Part shown: in pieces, positions 28,792 through 37,411 of the stretch | Numbering within the stretch: the first letter of the stretch is position 1 | How the letters are laid out: each line of letters starts with the position of its first letter | Assembly (NCBI GenBank): GCA_965657645.1 | Contig: CBFHOS010000002.1 | Location: 1 to 64,000 of the forward strand | Direction: 5' to 3' | Length of the DNA stretch: 64,000 bases | Origin: CBFHOS01 sp965657645 | Lineage (GTDB): Bacteria; Pseudomonadota; Alphaproteobacteria; Puniceispirillales; Puniceispirillaceae | Notes under the pieces: generated by a model | What the model was told of the DNA's origin: nothing | Databases searched by the model: none | The model's input: only the letters and a program-made list of their open reading frames with translations | Translations under genes and position numbers: made by a program

Positions 28792-29895
28792 ATGCTCGAT
28801 AATTTGCAACTAAATGACAGAAGCCTGACGCTAAGCATTGCTGGCGGGGCGGCGGTTGATTTCGATTATTTCTGGCTTCGTGATAATGCCCGTGACCCGA
28901 TTAGCTTTGATAGCCGCAGTCACCAGCGCGAGCTCTATACCGCCGGCATTGATGCCGCCATTCGGCCGGTTGAAGCGGCGGTAATTGATGGGGGAGACTC
29001 GATCTCTATCACATGGCCCGATATGGATAATCCGGTGATTTACGATGGCGCGTTCCTGCGTGATTTTAGCGATGTTAGCGATACGATGGCCTTGCCAAAG
29101 CCCGCGATCTGGGACAAGGCGGCGCTCGATCATGACGCCCTGCATCTGGATTATGATGCGGTTATTGGCGGCGATGATATGGATGCCTTATTGGGCGGGC
29201 TTGCGCGCGATGGCTTTGTTGTTCTTGGCAACACCCCATGCAGTATGGCCAGTGTTGATGAGGTGGTTAAAAAGATCGGCTATGTCAGAGAGACAATCTT
29301 TGGCGGGCTATGGGAATTTGAGGCGAATGAGGATATGGCCGATTCCGCCTTTACCCCAAAAGAATTGCGCCCCCATACAGATGGCACATACAGCCATGAC
29401 GCGCCCGGATTGCAAATGCTGCTTTGCATGGAATATGACGCCATTGGCGGCGATTCCATCATGGTTGACGGGTTGCGGATTGCCGATGAAATTCGCCGGA
29501 ATGATCCCGCGCTTTTCGATGCGATGACGCGCATTGGCGTGACCGGACTTTATAAAGGCGATGGTGTAATGTTGCGGGCCCAGCGGCCCATTTTCCGGCT
29601 TGGCAATGATGGTGAAATTGCGCAGGTGACGTTCAATAATTACGACCGTGACACCGTCCGTCTCAATAGCGCAGACATGGCGGCACTTTATGCCGGTATC
29701 AGGGCCTTTGATAATCTGGCTAACGCACCTGATTACCAATGGCGTTATCAATTAAAGCCGGGTGAAATGCTAGTATTTGATAATTGGCGTATTCTGCATG
29801 GGCGTGGTGCGTTTCAGGGACGCCGGAAAATGGCCGGTGCCTATGTTAACCGCGAGGATTATGAAAGCCGTGTACGGTTAAGCGGTCTGGTATAG
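28792..29895 (+). CDS. Gamma-butyrobetaine/trimethyllysine dioxygenase-like Fe(II)/2-oxoglutarate oxygenase
   Basis: About 367 residues. The N-terminal domain typical of BBOX (FDYFWLRDNARDPISFDSRSHQREL) precedes a TauD-type double-stranded beta-helix. Iron ligands are HTDGTYS (HxD) and the distal His in ILHGRGAF; the 2-oxoglutarate Arg is probably in the following FQGRRKMAGAYVNR. BBOX enzymes hydroxylate gamma-butyrobetaine to carnitine. In many homologues the N-terminal domain binds zinc through cysteines; here those positions carry no Cys. ATG 28792 follows GGGGGAC. The reading frame is open far upstream, but antisense to trhO, so that part is not believed. Neighbouring MttB- and DMGDH-like genes support quaternary-amine metabolism. 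Confidence 0.85.
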   Translation: MLDNLQLNDRSLTLSIAGGAAVDFDYFWLRDNARDPISFDSRSHQRELYTAGIDAAIRPVEAAVIDGGDSISITWPDMDNPVIYDGAFLRDFSDVSDTMALPKPAIWDKAALDHDALHLDYDAVIGGDDMDALLGGLARDGFVVLGNTPCSMASVDEVVKKIGYVRETIFGGLWEFEANEDMADSAFTPKELRPHTDGTYSHDAPGLQMLLCMEYDAIGGDSIMVDGLRIADEIRRNDPALFDAMTRIGVTGLYKGDGVMLRAQRPIFRLGNDGEIAQVTFNNYDRDTVRLNSADMAALYAGIRAFDNLANAPDYQWRYQLKPGEMLVFDNWRILHGRGAFQGRRKMAGAYVNREDYESRVRLSGLV

Positions 29896-29908
29896 AGCAA
29901 AGATAGAT

Positions 29909-30505
29909 ATGCAAGCGCTCATCATTATTGACCCACAAATGGATTTTTGCCCTGGCGGTGCGTTGGCGGTGGCGGATGGCGACAGCATTATGCCGGTCAT
30001 CAATAATCATATGGATGATTTCGAATTGATCGTCATCACCCAGGATTGGCACCCCAAAGGCCATTCCAGCTTTGCCTCATCACACCCTGATCATAATGCC
30101 TATGATACTGTATCAATGGCCTATGGCGATCAGATTTTATGGCCAGATCATTGTGTTGCCGGAACCAATGGGGCGGCGTTTCATCCAGCATTGATGGCGG
30201 ATCGGGCAAATGCGGTTATTCGCAAAGGATGTAACGCCGCGGTAGATTCCTATTCGGCTTTTTTTGAGAATGACCGCAAGAGCGCAACTGGCCTTGCCGG
30301 ATTATTGCAAGAACGCGGCGTGGATAGTGTGTTGATGGTGGGTCTTGCAACTGATTTCTGTGTTGCGTGGTCGGCGCTTGATGGGGCCAAGCTCGGTCTT
30401 GATGTGCGGGTTGATCTTAGCGCATGCCGGGCGATTGATCTGGATGGATCGCTGGATGCGGCGCTGGATAATATGCACAAGGCCGGTGTGACAATCCTTG
30501 GCTAG
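29909..30505 (+). CDS. pncA: Nicotinamidase/pyrazinamidase
   Basis: Cysteine hydrolase of about 198 residues converting nicotinamide to nicotinate in NAD salvage. The triad is in IIDPQMDFCPGGAL (Asp), VIRKGCN (Lys) and GLATDFCVAW (Cys). Metal ligands appear in TQDWHPKGHSSFAS (Asp, His, His). Length matches PncA of E. coli. It starts 13 bp after the BBOX-like gene and may be co-transcribed. It is convergent with the FAD monooxygenase gene 15 bp downstream. Confidence 0.95.
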   Translation: MQALIIIDPQMDFCPGGALAVADGDSIMPVINNHMDDFELIVITQDWHPKGHSSFASSHPDHNAYDTVSMAYGDQILWPDHCVAGTNGAAFHPALMADRANAVIRKGCNAAVDSYSAFFENDRKSATGLAGLLQERGVDSVLMVGLATDFCVAWSALDGAKLGLDVRVDLSACRAIDLDGSLDAALDNMHKAGVTILG

Positions 30506-30520
30506 CCAGCCTATGTAAAA

Positions 30521-31672
30521 TCACCGATCAAGCGTGGTATCGCCAGCCCAAACCTCTGCTAGCCAACCGCGCATCAGGCTATTTCCGCCAATATCAAGAA
30601 CCATATTGCGGAGCCGCGCGGCAGGTCCGTTTAGGCCCATCACTTTGCCAGAGATTTCCGCCTTGGTGGCAATCTTAGACACCGCTTTTGCGCGCTCGCT
30701 TGCATAGGCCGAAAAGGCCTCAATGATGGTGCGGCGACCCTCCAATGCGTGATACAGACAGGCGGCATCCTGTAGGCTCTGTCCGGCGCCTTGGGCCAAA
30801 TGGGGCGGCATGATATGGGCGGCATCACCGGCCAGAACCACAGGCCCGCGCCGCCAGCACGCACTGCTAAACGCTGATGGTAATGGCTGGGCATTCCAGA
30901 TGAGATCACCCTTGCCAAGACTGGCTAGCGGTGAATGTGACGGGAATAGCCGTTCTGCCCACCCTGTAGTGGCTTTGTGTGACGGCAAGGTCACAACGAT
31001 ATTTACATCACCGCCAATTGGATAATGCACAACATGGACGCCGCGCCCCAGCCATAGATTACTGCTTGGGCTTGAAAAGCTGGCCGGAAGCATCGCCGCG
31101 GGCAGTTGCAAACGCATTGCCGTTTTCACTGGATTGGATCCGTTATATTGCAAATCTTGTGACAACACATAACGCCGCGCATAACCATGCAAACCATCGG
31201 CGCCAATTACCCCATCGGCATGGAATAGACTGCCATCATCACTGACTAGATTTAGTCCGCCGTCATTTTGGGCAATGTCGCGGATGCTGGTATTGGTGAA
31301 TTCGATATTTGGCACAGTTGATAATGCGCTCGCCAGCGTCTCGATCAACGCGGCGCGGCTAATGCTGGCATAGTGATCATCGAGCGGAAGACGGGTAATC
31401 GTCGCGCCATTATCGAGATTGCGCACGGTAATATCGGTAAGGCGTGTTGCGCGCGCCACTACATCATCATGCACACCCAACCGCTCTAGTGCCTGCCAGC
31501 CATTTGGCGCCAGTTGAATGCCGCCGGGTAGGGCTTTTGGAATATGGCCAAATATCTGGGTGGAATGACCCGCACGCCCGACCGCCAACGCCGCCGCTAA
31601 ACCGGCAATGCCAGCGCCGGCAATCGCAATCATTTGTTCCGGATTATTTTTTGGTTTTCCGTCCACAGGCAT
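30521..31672 (-). CDS. FAD-dependent aromatic-ring-type monooxygenase (salicylate hydroxylase/UbiH superfamily)
   Basis: Class A flavin monooxygenase of about 383 residues. The N-terminal Rossmann motif is IAIAGAGIAGLAAALAVGRAG. A DG-type motif is GVIGADGLHGYARR and the GD motif is VVLAGDAAHIMPPHLAQGAGQSLQDAACL. These enzymes use NAD(P)H and O2 to hydroxylate aromatic or N-heterocyclic acids. Adjacent pncA gives nicotinate, so a hydroxynicotinate role can be imagined, but convergent orientation makes that weak. ATG 31672 has AAGGA upstream; ATG 31633 is the alternative, directly before the conserved strand. It is divergent from the taurine transporter. Confidence 0.82.
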   Translation of the reverse strand: MPVDGKPKNNPEQMIAIAGAGIAGLAAALAVGRAGHSTQIFGHIPKALPGGIQLAPNGWQALERLGVHDDVVARATRLTDITVRNLDNGATITRLPLDDHYASISRAALIETLASALSTVPNIEFTNTSIRDIAQNDGGLNLVSDDGSLFHADGVIGADGLHGYARRYVLSQDLQYNGSNPVKTAMRLQLPAAMLPASFSSPSSNLWLGRGVHVVHYPIGGDVNIVVTLPSHKATTGWAERLFPSHSPLASLGKGDLIWNAQPLPSAFSSACWRRGPVVLAGDAAHIMPPHLAQGAGQSLQDAACLYHALEGRRTIIEAFSAYASERAKAVSKIATKAEISGKVMGLNGPAARLRNMVLDIGGNSLMRGWLAEVWAGDTTLDR

Positions 31673-31994
31673 TGGCACTCATCCTTGATAAATTTGTCAT
31701 GAATGCCAGCGACGGCCTCCGTAACGCTAGGTTCAATATCAGCATGAGACCCTATGGTAAACAAGCTTGCAGGTGCCAATGGACAAAATTTGTCGTCCTT
31801 AGGGCATTATTACACTCTTTTATATCTAAGGTTTGATAGTGATTTGGGAAGTGCTCACGAGGTGGGAGAATACCCAAGGGATCAAGACGCGGGTGAAGCC
31901 GATTGAGCATTGAAAGATTGGCAAAAACCTGTCACCGTGATAGCAATTTATGGGCGATGCCCAAGAATTACATACTTCACTAGGGAGAGTAACA
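31673..31994. promoter_or_regulatory. Divergent promoter region between the FAD monooxygenase and tauA-like genes
   Basis: About 320 bp without a supported gene. It holds an inverted repeat GACAAA-A-TTTGTC (31782-31794) whose right half AAATTTGTC is also found at 31690-31698, giving a 9-bp direct repeat 96 bp apart. It also holds the TAGGGAGAG Shine-Dalgarno of the tauA-like gene. I find no clear copy here of the AGTGGTNCTATT element seen between tpa and tauR. Confidence 0.35.
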
Positions 31995-32975
31995 ATGAAG
32001 AGTATTTTAAAAACCACAGTCGCCGCATCTGCTGCGCTGATGATGGGCGGCATGGCCAGTGTGGCACAGGCTGCTGACAGCGTTAATGTCGCGTTCTTTC
32101 TGGAATGGGCGACGCCTAACCAGATTGCAAAAGTTGACAAGGCATATGACGACGCGATGGGCGTTGACGTAAACTGGACCGATTTTTCAACTGGCGTTCA
32201 AATGACCGAAGCCATGTTGGCTGGTGACATCGATATCGCTTATTCACAGGGCCTAGCACCATTTGTGACTGCTATCCAGCAGGGCGCCCCGTTGAAGATG
32301 GTATCTATCGCGGTTGTCTACGAAGCAAATGACTGTTTTGTTCGCGATGGCCTCGGCATCACATCTGCCAACGCATCAGAGCTTGAAGGCCGCACAGTGG
32401 CTGTGCCGTTGAGCACAATGGCTGACTTCTCATTCCGCAAGCAAATGGCGGCGTTGGATGTTGATATCTCAACCATGACAATTGTTGATCAGGTTCCTGC
32501 AGACGGCGCGGTTTCGCTTGCTGATGGTTCTGTTGATATGGCTTGTATCTTTGGTGGTGCGTCGGCAGCGGCGGCTGGTGAAGTTGGTAAGCCAATCATG
32601 TCATCTGCTGAAAAGACTGCGGCAAACATCGGTTCATTCGACGTTGTTTCAGTAACTGAGTCATTCGCTAAAGAAAACCCGGACCTTCTGCGTACTTTCC
32701 TTGAAGTGACTGACGAAGCAAACGCAGCGTGGACAGGTTCTGCTGCACAGATTGCCAAGGTTGCCGCCGATGCTGGTATGGATGTGGAAACAACCAAAAA
32801 GCAAATGTCTGGCTTTATCTTCCCATCTACTGCTGACCAGAAGAGCATGTATTTCGGTAAGGACGGCGTTGCCGCATCTGCCGCTGAGTCTCTAGGTCTG
32901 GTATTTAAAAAGCCGGGTGCATGGAACGTTGATAAGAAGATCGCCAAGGTTATGACTGGCGAGTACCTTAACTAG
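31995..32975 (+). CDS. tauA: Taurine/sulfonate-type ABC transporter substrate-binding protein (TauA-like)
   Basis: Periplasmic binding protein of about 326 residues. The signal peptide has a Lys start, hydrophobic core and cleavage after VAQA (about residue 26). The mature start DSVNVAFFLEWATPNQIAKVDKAYDD and the STGVQMTEAMLAGDIDIAYSQGLAPFVTA stretch match the TauA/SsuA/NrtA (NMT1-like) fold. Ligand is inferred as taurine from the tpa, tauR, pta and soe neighbours. ATG 31995 follows a strong TAGGGAGAG; a frame start 45 bp upstream is ignored. Two hairpins follow before the ATPase gene, consistent with higher expression of the binding protein. Confidence 0.88.
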   Translation: MKSILKTTVAASAALMMGGMASVAQAADSVNVAFFLEWATPNQIAKVDKAYDDAMGVDVNWTDFSTGVQMTEAMLAGDIDIAYSQGLAPFVTAIQQGAPLKMVSIAVVYEANDCFVRDGLGITSANASELEGRTVAVPLSTMADFSFRKQMAALDVDISTMTIVDQVPADGAVSLADGSVDMACIFGGASAAAAGEVGKPIMSSAEKTAANIGSFDVVSVTESFAKENPDLLRTFLEVTDEANAAWTGSAAQIAKVAADAGMDVETTKKQMSGFIFPSTADQKSMYFGKDGVAASAAESLGLVFKKPGAWNVDKKIAKVMTGEYLN

Positions 32976-32998
32976 TCGCCTGTATTACAGGACTAGTT
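32970..32998 (+). other. Stem-loop overlapping the tauA stop codon
   Basis: AACTAGTC (32970-32977) pairs with GACTAGTT (32991-32998). Inside, CTGT/ACAG pairs again around an ATT loop. The TAG stop (32973-32975) lies in the left arm. With no T-run after it, it is more likely an mRNA-stabilising or processing hairpin than a terminator. Confidence 0.5.
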
Positions 32999-33014
32999 AA
33001 ACAGTGAATAATAT

Positions 33015-33040
33015 AACAAGGCCCGCGCGCGGGCCTTGTT
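33015..33040 (+). terminator. Perfect 26-bp palindrome; attenuator/partial terminator between tauA and tauB
   Basis: Each 13-nt arm (AACAAGGCCCGCG and its complement) pairs exactly, giving a GC-rich stem closed by AT pairs with TTGTTTG after it. It sits 40 bp past tauA and 28 bp before the ATPase start. A weak U-tract suggests partial read-through, a common way to give more binding protein than membrane components. Confidence 0.6.
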
Positions 33041-33067
33041 TGCGAGTGAAAGAAATATATTAGAAAA

Positions 33068-33865
33068 ATGGCGGATTTGAATTGTAAAGACCTTTGCATG
33101 ACCTTCCGGGACCCGACTTCGGGGGCCAAGGTCGAGGCATTGAAAGATATTCAATTTGACCTCAAGCAGGGTGAAATTCTGACTGTTCTTGGCCCATCTG
33201 GATGCGGCAAGACCACGTTATTGAATATGATCGCAGGATTTATAACCCCAACCAGCGGGGATCTGTCATTGGGCGGCGTGCCGATCCAAGGCCCCGGCGC
33301 CGAACGTGGCATGGTGTTCCAGCAAGGTGCGCTGTTTGAGTGGCTTACCGTTGCCAAGAATGTTGATTTTGGCCTGCGAATGAAGGGCGTTAGCGAGGAA
33401 GAATCCCGCGGCGAGGTGGAAACTTGGCTTGATACTGTTGGCTTGCAAGGTTTTGGCGATACGCCGACCTACCAGCTATCCGGCGGTATGCAACAGCGCG
33501 TGGCCCTGGCCCGCTGTCTGGTCAATAACCCTGATCTGATTTTGATGGACGAACCGCTTGGCGCGCTCGATGCGCTGACACGTGAGAAAATGCAGTCATT
33601 GATCCTCGAGCTATGGAAAAAGACTGGCAAGACCATTGTGGTGATCACCCACTCGGTGGAGGAGGCGTTGTTGCTCGGTGAGCGGCTGTTCGTGATGGCC
33701 CCTCGGCCCGGACGTATCCACCGTGAATATAATTTGCCCTTTGCCGAAATGGGCCTGACCAAATCTCTCCGTGACATCAAGCAAACCAAAGAGTTTGGTA
33801 AAATTCGCGAGGAAATTCTAACCATGATCTGGGATATGGAAGAGGAGATTATGGGCGGTGTTTGA
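33068..33865 (+). CDS. tauB: Taurine/sulfonate-type ABC transporter ATPase (TauB/SsuB-like)
   Basis: Nucleotide-binding subunit of about 265 residues. Walker A is GPSGCGKTT, the Q-loop Gln lies in [11 protein letters not shown], the ABC signature is [14 protein letters not shown], Walker B is [12 protein letters not shown], and the switch His is [11 protein letters not shown]. The family powers uptake of taurine, alkanesulfonates or nitrate. Its 3' end overlaps the permease gene by 8 bp, so translation is coupled. It follows the tauA-like gene after a 92-bp spacer with two hairpins. Confidence 0.92.
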   Translation: MADLNCKDLCMTFRDPTSGAKVEALKDIQFDLKQGEILTVLGPSGCGKTTLLNMIAGFITPTSGDLSLGGVPIQGPGAERGMVFQQGALFEWLTVAKNVDFGLRMKGVSEEESRGEVETWLDTVGLQGFGDTPTYQLSGGMQQRVALARCLVNNPDLILMDEPLGALDALTREKMQSLILELWKKTGKTIVVITHSVEEALLLGERLFVMAPRPGRIHREYNLPFAEMGLTKSLRDIKQTKEFGKIREEILTMIWDMEEEIMGGV

Positions 33866-35786
33866 GTGGCTTTCTGACAATCGGGCACACATTGCCCTGA
33901 TCATAATCATTGCGTTGCTGGTGGCCTTTGTATGGTCCATCTGGCTCGGCATTGGACAAACAAAATTGCGCGAAAAAGACGAGGTCTTTGGTGATCCGGA
34001 GCGCACAAAGGGTGGCTGGTATTGGGCTATAACCGGCGTGTCCGCATTGATGCTCATCTGGTTTTACTATTCATGGGGCGCGGCACGGGCGGTATTCCCA
34101 ACCGCCGCTAACGAGCTTTGCCAGATTGCAAAGATCGATGAATCAATTTCCCCGATTAATGCGGCCTTGCCGATTGCATCGCGCTATTTGAAATCGACAA
34201 CCCTTGCGGTGCGTAATGGCGAGCAATTGGCCAAGCTATCAAACGGCTTGCCGGCAGGCGTCTTTACCCCTGCTGAGGAGGCCAGCCTTGGTGTGATTCT
34301 CGCCCAGACAAACCGGTTGATTGCGGTCCAGTCGAACCCAGCATTTATCGACCCTGTTGCTATTGCAGAGCTTGGTAAAGTTGAGGCTGAATTGCGCAAT
34401 CTTAGTGCGTTTCTGCTAAGTGGAGGTGACAAACTCCAGCCAAGTGAAGAGGCGCTAAATCAGCCGAAATGGGGAACGTCAGAAGTCGAAATACCGATGT
34501 TGCCAATGACCGAGCGCGGCATGATGTTCGATCAGGTTTCAACCGCATTGGTGCCAATCGCGGATCAGTTCCTTGCGGTTCGCAATAAATCGCCAGAGGC
34601 AACCCGCCTAATCGATGAGGTCGCGGCCAAAATAAAGGCACTGAAATCAGCCGAAGCGCCCGCTAATTTAACCGAGGCCGAGCTCAAATCACGCGGTGCC
34701 TATATCAAGGCGGCGGAGCGTATCTTTAAGCGTATCGATGATTTAACGATTTTCCCTGCGGAAAATATGACCGGCATCAATGATGCTGTTGACGAGCTAT
34801 ATGAGTCGATTGACGAGGCCAAAGGCGGTCTCGGTACGGCCGAGATGTTGTTATTCCCGGGTCAGGGCATGGTGAAATCACGGACCCAATGTACCGAGCA
34901 AGGATCGGGGCGTTGGTTGCCAAAGCCAACCGATGTTATTGGCACATTTGCGACTCTGGCCAATCCGAATATCGAGAGTGGTGGCGGCTATAAGGGCACG
35001 ACTTTGCTCTGGTGGAAATGGCTACCTGTTGCCGATGTTGTGGCATTCTTAATCCCTGATGGGCTAGTGGATATCCTGCCGGGTGAATATGGCACGCATA
35101 ATATCGATGGCGGCTTTGAGCCGAATTACAAAGATGGTCTGTTGGCTCTTGCCCAAGGTGATATCTATCTAGGTGAAGTGCCGATGCTTGATGGCCATAT
35201 CTGGGATTCGCTGTTCCGGGTGTTGGTGGCGATGGCGTTTGGCGTGGCGATCGGTGTACCGCTTGGCATCTATATGGGTGTGTCGCGTTTCTTCAAATCC
35301 TTCTTTGATCCGCTGGTCGAGTTATATCGTCCGGTACCGCCGCTTGCATGGGCACCGTTGATCCTGACGATCTTTGGTATTCAGGATGATGGTAAGATCT
35401 TTTTGCTGTTCATGGTGGCGTTTGCGATCATGGTGATCTCGGCACGGACCGGTGCATCTGGCACCCAATTGTCAAAGATTCGGGCGTCTCATTCGCTCGG
35501 TGCAACCAATGGCCAGATTTTGCGTCACGTGATTTTGCCGAATGCACTACCTGAAATTCTCACCGGCGTGCGGATTTCTATTGGTGTTTGCTGGGGTACT
35601 TTGGTGGCGGCAGAGATGCTTGCTGGTACGACCGGTATTGGCTTTATCGAGAATGTCGCGCGGACCGTTTCCGACTATGAATTGATCTGGGTGACGATTT
35701 TGATCATGGGCCTACTTGGCTTGCTATTTGATCTGATCATGCGCTGGGCCATTAGCCGGTTGATCCCGTGGCGCGGCAAGGGCTAG
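33858..35786 (+). CDS. tauC: TauC-like ABC permease with a very long N-terminal extension
   Basis: About 642 residues, more than twice the usual 250-280 of TauC/SsuC. Two hydrophobic segments (about residues 12-32 and 55-75) precede a roughly 320-residue, mainly helical, predicted extracytoplasmic domain. That domain has one Cys early (ANELCQIAK) and one late (SRTQCTEQG). The normal permease core begins near residue 430 ([23 protein letters not shown]) and ends with the cytoplasmic EAA loop [25 protein letters not shown] and two more helices. The added domain is one continuous open frame with no frameshift. It could bind substrate, the binding protein or a sensor. It overlaps tauB by 8 bp, and a bidirectional terminator follows. 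Confidence 0.85.
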   Translation: MFEWLSDNRAHIALIIIIALLVAFVWSIWLGIGQTKLREKDEVFGDPERTKGGWYWAITGVSALMLIWFYYSWGAARAVFPTAANELCQIAKIDESISPINAALPIASRYLKSTTLAVRNGEQLAKLSNGLPAGVFTPAEEASLGVILAQTNRLIAVQSNPAFIDPVAIAELGKVEAELRNLSAFLLSGGDKLQPSEEALNQPKWGTSEVEIPMLPMTERGMMFDQVSTALVPIADQFLAVRNKSPEATRLIDEVAAKIKALKSAEAPANLTEAELKSRGAYIKAAERIFKRIDDLTIFPAENMTGINDAVDELYESIDEAKGGLGTAEMLLFPGQGMVKSRTQCTEQGSGRWLPKPTDVIGTFATLANPNIESGGGYKGTTLLWWKWLPVADVVAFLIPDGLVDILPGEYGTHNIDGGFEPNYKDGLLALAQGDIYLGEVPMLDGHIWDSLFRVLVAMAFGVAIGVPLGIYMGVSRFFKSFFDPLVELYRPVPPLAWAPLILTIFGIQDDGKIFLLFMVAFAIMVISARTGASGTQLSKIRASHSLGATNGQILRHVILPNALPEILTGVRISIGVCWGTLVAAEMLAGTTGIGFIENVARTVSDYELIWVTILIMGLLGLLFDLIMRWAISRLIPWRGKG

Positions 35787-35821
35787 ACCCTCCCCACGCA
35801 CTATCGCGTTAGGAATAGACA

Positions 35822-35860
35822 AATAAAAAGGGCGATACCGATGGTACCGCCCTTTTTATT
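35822..35860. terminator. Bidirectional terminator between tauC-like and tpa-like genes
   Basis: AATAAAAAGGGCG (35822-35834) is exactly complementary to 35848-35860, separated by 13 nt. A-rich and T-rich flanks allow termination in both directions, fitting the convergent genes on either side (stops at 35786 and 35878). Confidence 0.8.
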
Positions 35861-35877
35861 ATCATGTCATTTAAGCG

Positions 35878-37191
35878 CTACATCATTTGATCAAGCGTCT
35901 TGCGGAACTTGTCGACAATCTCATCGATATGTGACCGCTCGGCAATAAATGCAGGCGCTACGATGGCGTTATCGCCGGTCCATTTGATATGCAGGCCATT
36001 CCAGAACATTGCCTTTTGCATTTCGCCACCCCGCCGTCCAGGGACGCCGTCATGGTGAACCTCGACACCGGCCATCATGCCAATGCCTCTGATGTCGGCA
36101 ATAAGCGGATGATCTTTCAAGGTCCAGATAGCGTCTAGGAAATAAGACTCCATCGCGGCGGCCTTATCAAAGATGCCTTCTTCCTGATAGATCTTTTGGG
36201 TCGCAATACCCGCGGCACAGGCCGCTGGGTGCGCAGAGTAGGTATAGCCATGGAAAAACTCGATGGCGCTCTCTGGCGAGGCGTTGGTGATGGTGTCATA
36301 AATCTCGTCAGTAACAGCAACACCGCCCATCGGGATAGCACCGTTGGTTAGCGCCTTTGCCATTGTGATGATGTCTGGCTTGACGTTGAACTTGTCTGTG
36401 GCGAATGGCGTGCCCATCCGGCCAAATCCAGTAATCACCTCATCAAACACTAATAACAGTCCGTATTTGTCACAGATCTCTCTGACCTTTTCCAGATAGC
36501 CAACCGGCGGCACCAATGTGCCTGTTGAACCGGCGACTGGCTCGATAAAGACGGCGGCCAATGTGCTACCGCCCAAATTCTCGGCAATACGCTCAAGGTC
36601 CATCGCCATTTCCGCGCCTGTCTGAGGCTGGCCCCGCTCAAAGCGTTGCTCTTCGGTCCATGTGTGGCGGATCATTGAAATGTTCGGCAGGGTGAGGCCA
36701 AAGGTTTCGCGGTTGCGCACCATGCCAGCAAGTGAAACACCGCCCATATTGACGCCATGATAGGCGCGCTCGCGGCTAATCAGGCGGTTGCGCTGCGACT
36801 CGCCTCTGGCCCGCTGATAGGCCAAGATAACCTTGATCGCCGTATCAATTGATTCAGAGCCCGAATTGGTGAAGAACACATGATTGAAATCATCTGGCAA
36901 TAGGCGGCATACGCGCTCTGCCAATTCAAACGAACCGGGGTGACCTAGCTGGAAATGCGGCGTGTAGTCGTTATTCAGCATTTGCTGGTAAACGGCTTCG
37001 GCAATCTCGCGGCGGCCATGACCTAGTGGCGTGGTAAACAAAGCAGACGAACCATCGATGATCTCGCCACCTTTGTAATCATACATATACATGCCTTCAG
37101 ATTTAACCACCATGCGCGGGTTCTTTTTGAAATCGCGGTTGGCGGAAAACGGCATCCAATGGGCTTCCAGAGAATTCACATCATAAGACAT
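35878..37191 (-). CDS. tpa: Class III aminotransferase, taurine:pyruvate aminotransferase-like
   Basis: PLP enzyme of about 437 residues. LEAHWMPFSANRDFKKNPRM at the N terminus is typical of omega-amino acid:pyruvate transaminases. The cofactor Asp lies in LLVFDEVITGFGR and the Schiff-base Lys in TMAKALTNGAIPMGGV. Taurine or beta-alanine is the probable amino donor; Tpa turns taurine into sulfoacetaldehyde. Divergence from a MocR/TauR-type regulator and closeness to tauABC, pta and soeABC favour taurine. ATG 37191 has AAGGAT at suitable spacing; an ATG 39 bp upstream lacks one. Beta-alanine transaminase remains an alternative. Confidence 0.85.
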   Translation of the reverse strand: MSYDVNSLEAHWMPFSANRDFKKNPRMVVKSEGMYMYDYKGGEIIDGSSALFTTPLGHGRREIAEAVYQQMLNNDYTPHFQLGHPGSFELAERVCRLLPDDFNHVFFTNSGSESIDTAIKVILAYQRARGESQRNRLISRERAYHGVNMGGVSLAGMVRNRETFGLTLPNISMIRHTWTEEQRFERGQPQTGAEMAMDLERIAENLGGSTLAAVFIEPVAGSTGTLVPPVGYLEKVREICDKYGLLLVFDEVITGFGRMGTPFATDKFNVKPDIITMAKALTNGAIPMGGVAVTDEIYDTITNASPESAIEFFHGYTYSAHPAACAAGIATQKIYQEEGIFDKAAAMESYFLDAIWTLKDHPLIADIRGIGMMAGVEVHHDGVPGRRGGEMQKAMFWNGLHIKWTGDNAIVAPAFIAERSHIDEIVDKFRKTLDQMM

Positions 37192-37237
37192 GGCATATAT
37201 CCTTCTTTGTTTTCCAACTATGTCGGGCATGATTCTA

Positions 37238-37262
37238 CACCACGTTAGATAGTGGTGCTATT
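37238..37262 (+). promoter_or_regulatory. Operator-like element 1 in the tpa-tauR gap
   Basis: CACCACGT, six bases, GTGGT, one base, CTATT. The outer CACCAC/GTGGTG halves are complementary. An equal element with the same spacing occurs at 37346-37370. The AGTGGT-CTA core resembles half-sites I recall for MocR/PdxR regulators. It lies 47 bp upstream of the tpa start. Confidence 0.55.
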
Positions 37263-37296
37263 ACAGATTGACGCTAGTCAAACTTTGGGGTCATCC

Positions 37297-37306
37297 TATA
37301 GCACCA
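37297..37306 (-). promoter_or_regulatory. Inverted half-site between the two tpa-tauR operator elements
   Basis: TATAGCACCA is the complement of the TGGTGCTAT core found in element 1 (differing only at the flank). Its central position suits a three-site arrangement for a dimeric MocR regulator. Short, so chance is possible. Confidence 0.35.
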
Positions 37307-37345
37307 GATTGGCCAATAACTAGTACCAGCCATAAAGGTCCCCGA

Positions 37346-37370
37346 CACCACGTCACGCAGTGGTTCTATT
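37346..37370 (+). promoter_or_regulatory. Operator-like element 2 in the tpa-tauR gap
   Basis: Second copy of CACCACGT-N6-GTGGT-N-CTATT, 108 bp from the first in the same orientation and 42 bp before the regulator start. Only the N6 spacer and the single N differ in base identity. Probably an autoregulatory TauR site. Confidence 0.55.
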
Positions 37371-37411
37371 GTCGGTGTTTATGTGTGAGTAGGTGAGGAT
37401 AGATAGGCGCT

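Noticed and set aside
28617..28838. 74-codon extension of trhO
   Set aside because: No TrhO homologue has it, and it would cover the divergent promoter. ATG 28616 fits the family length.
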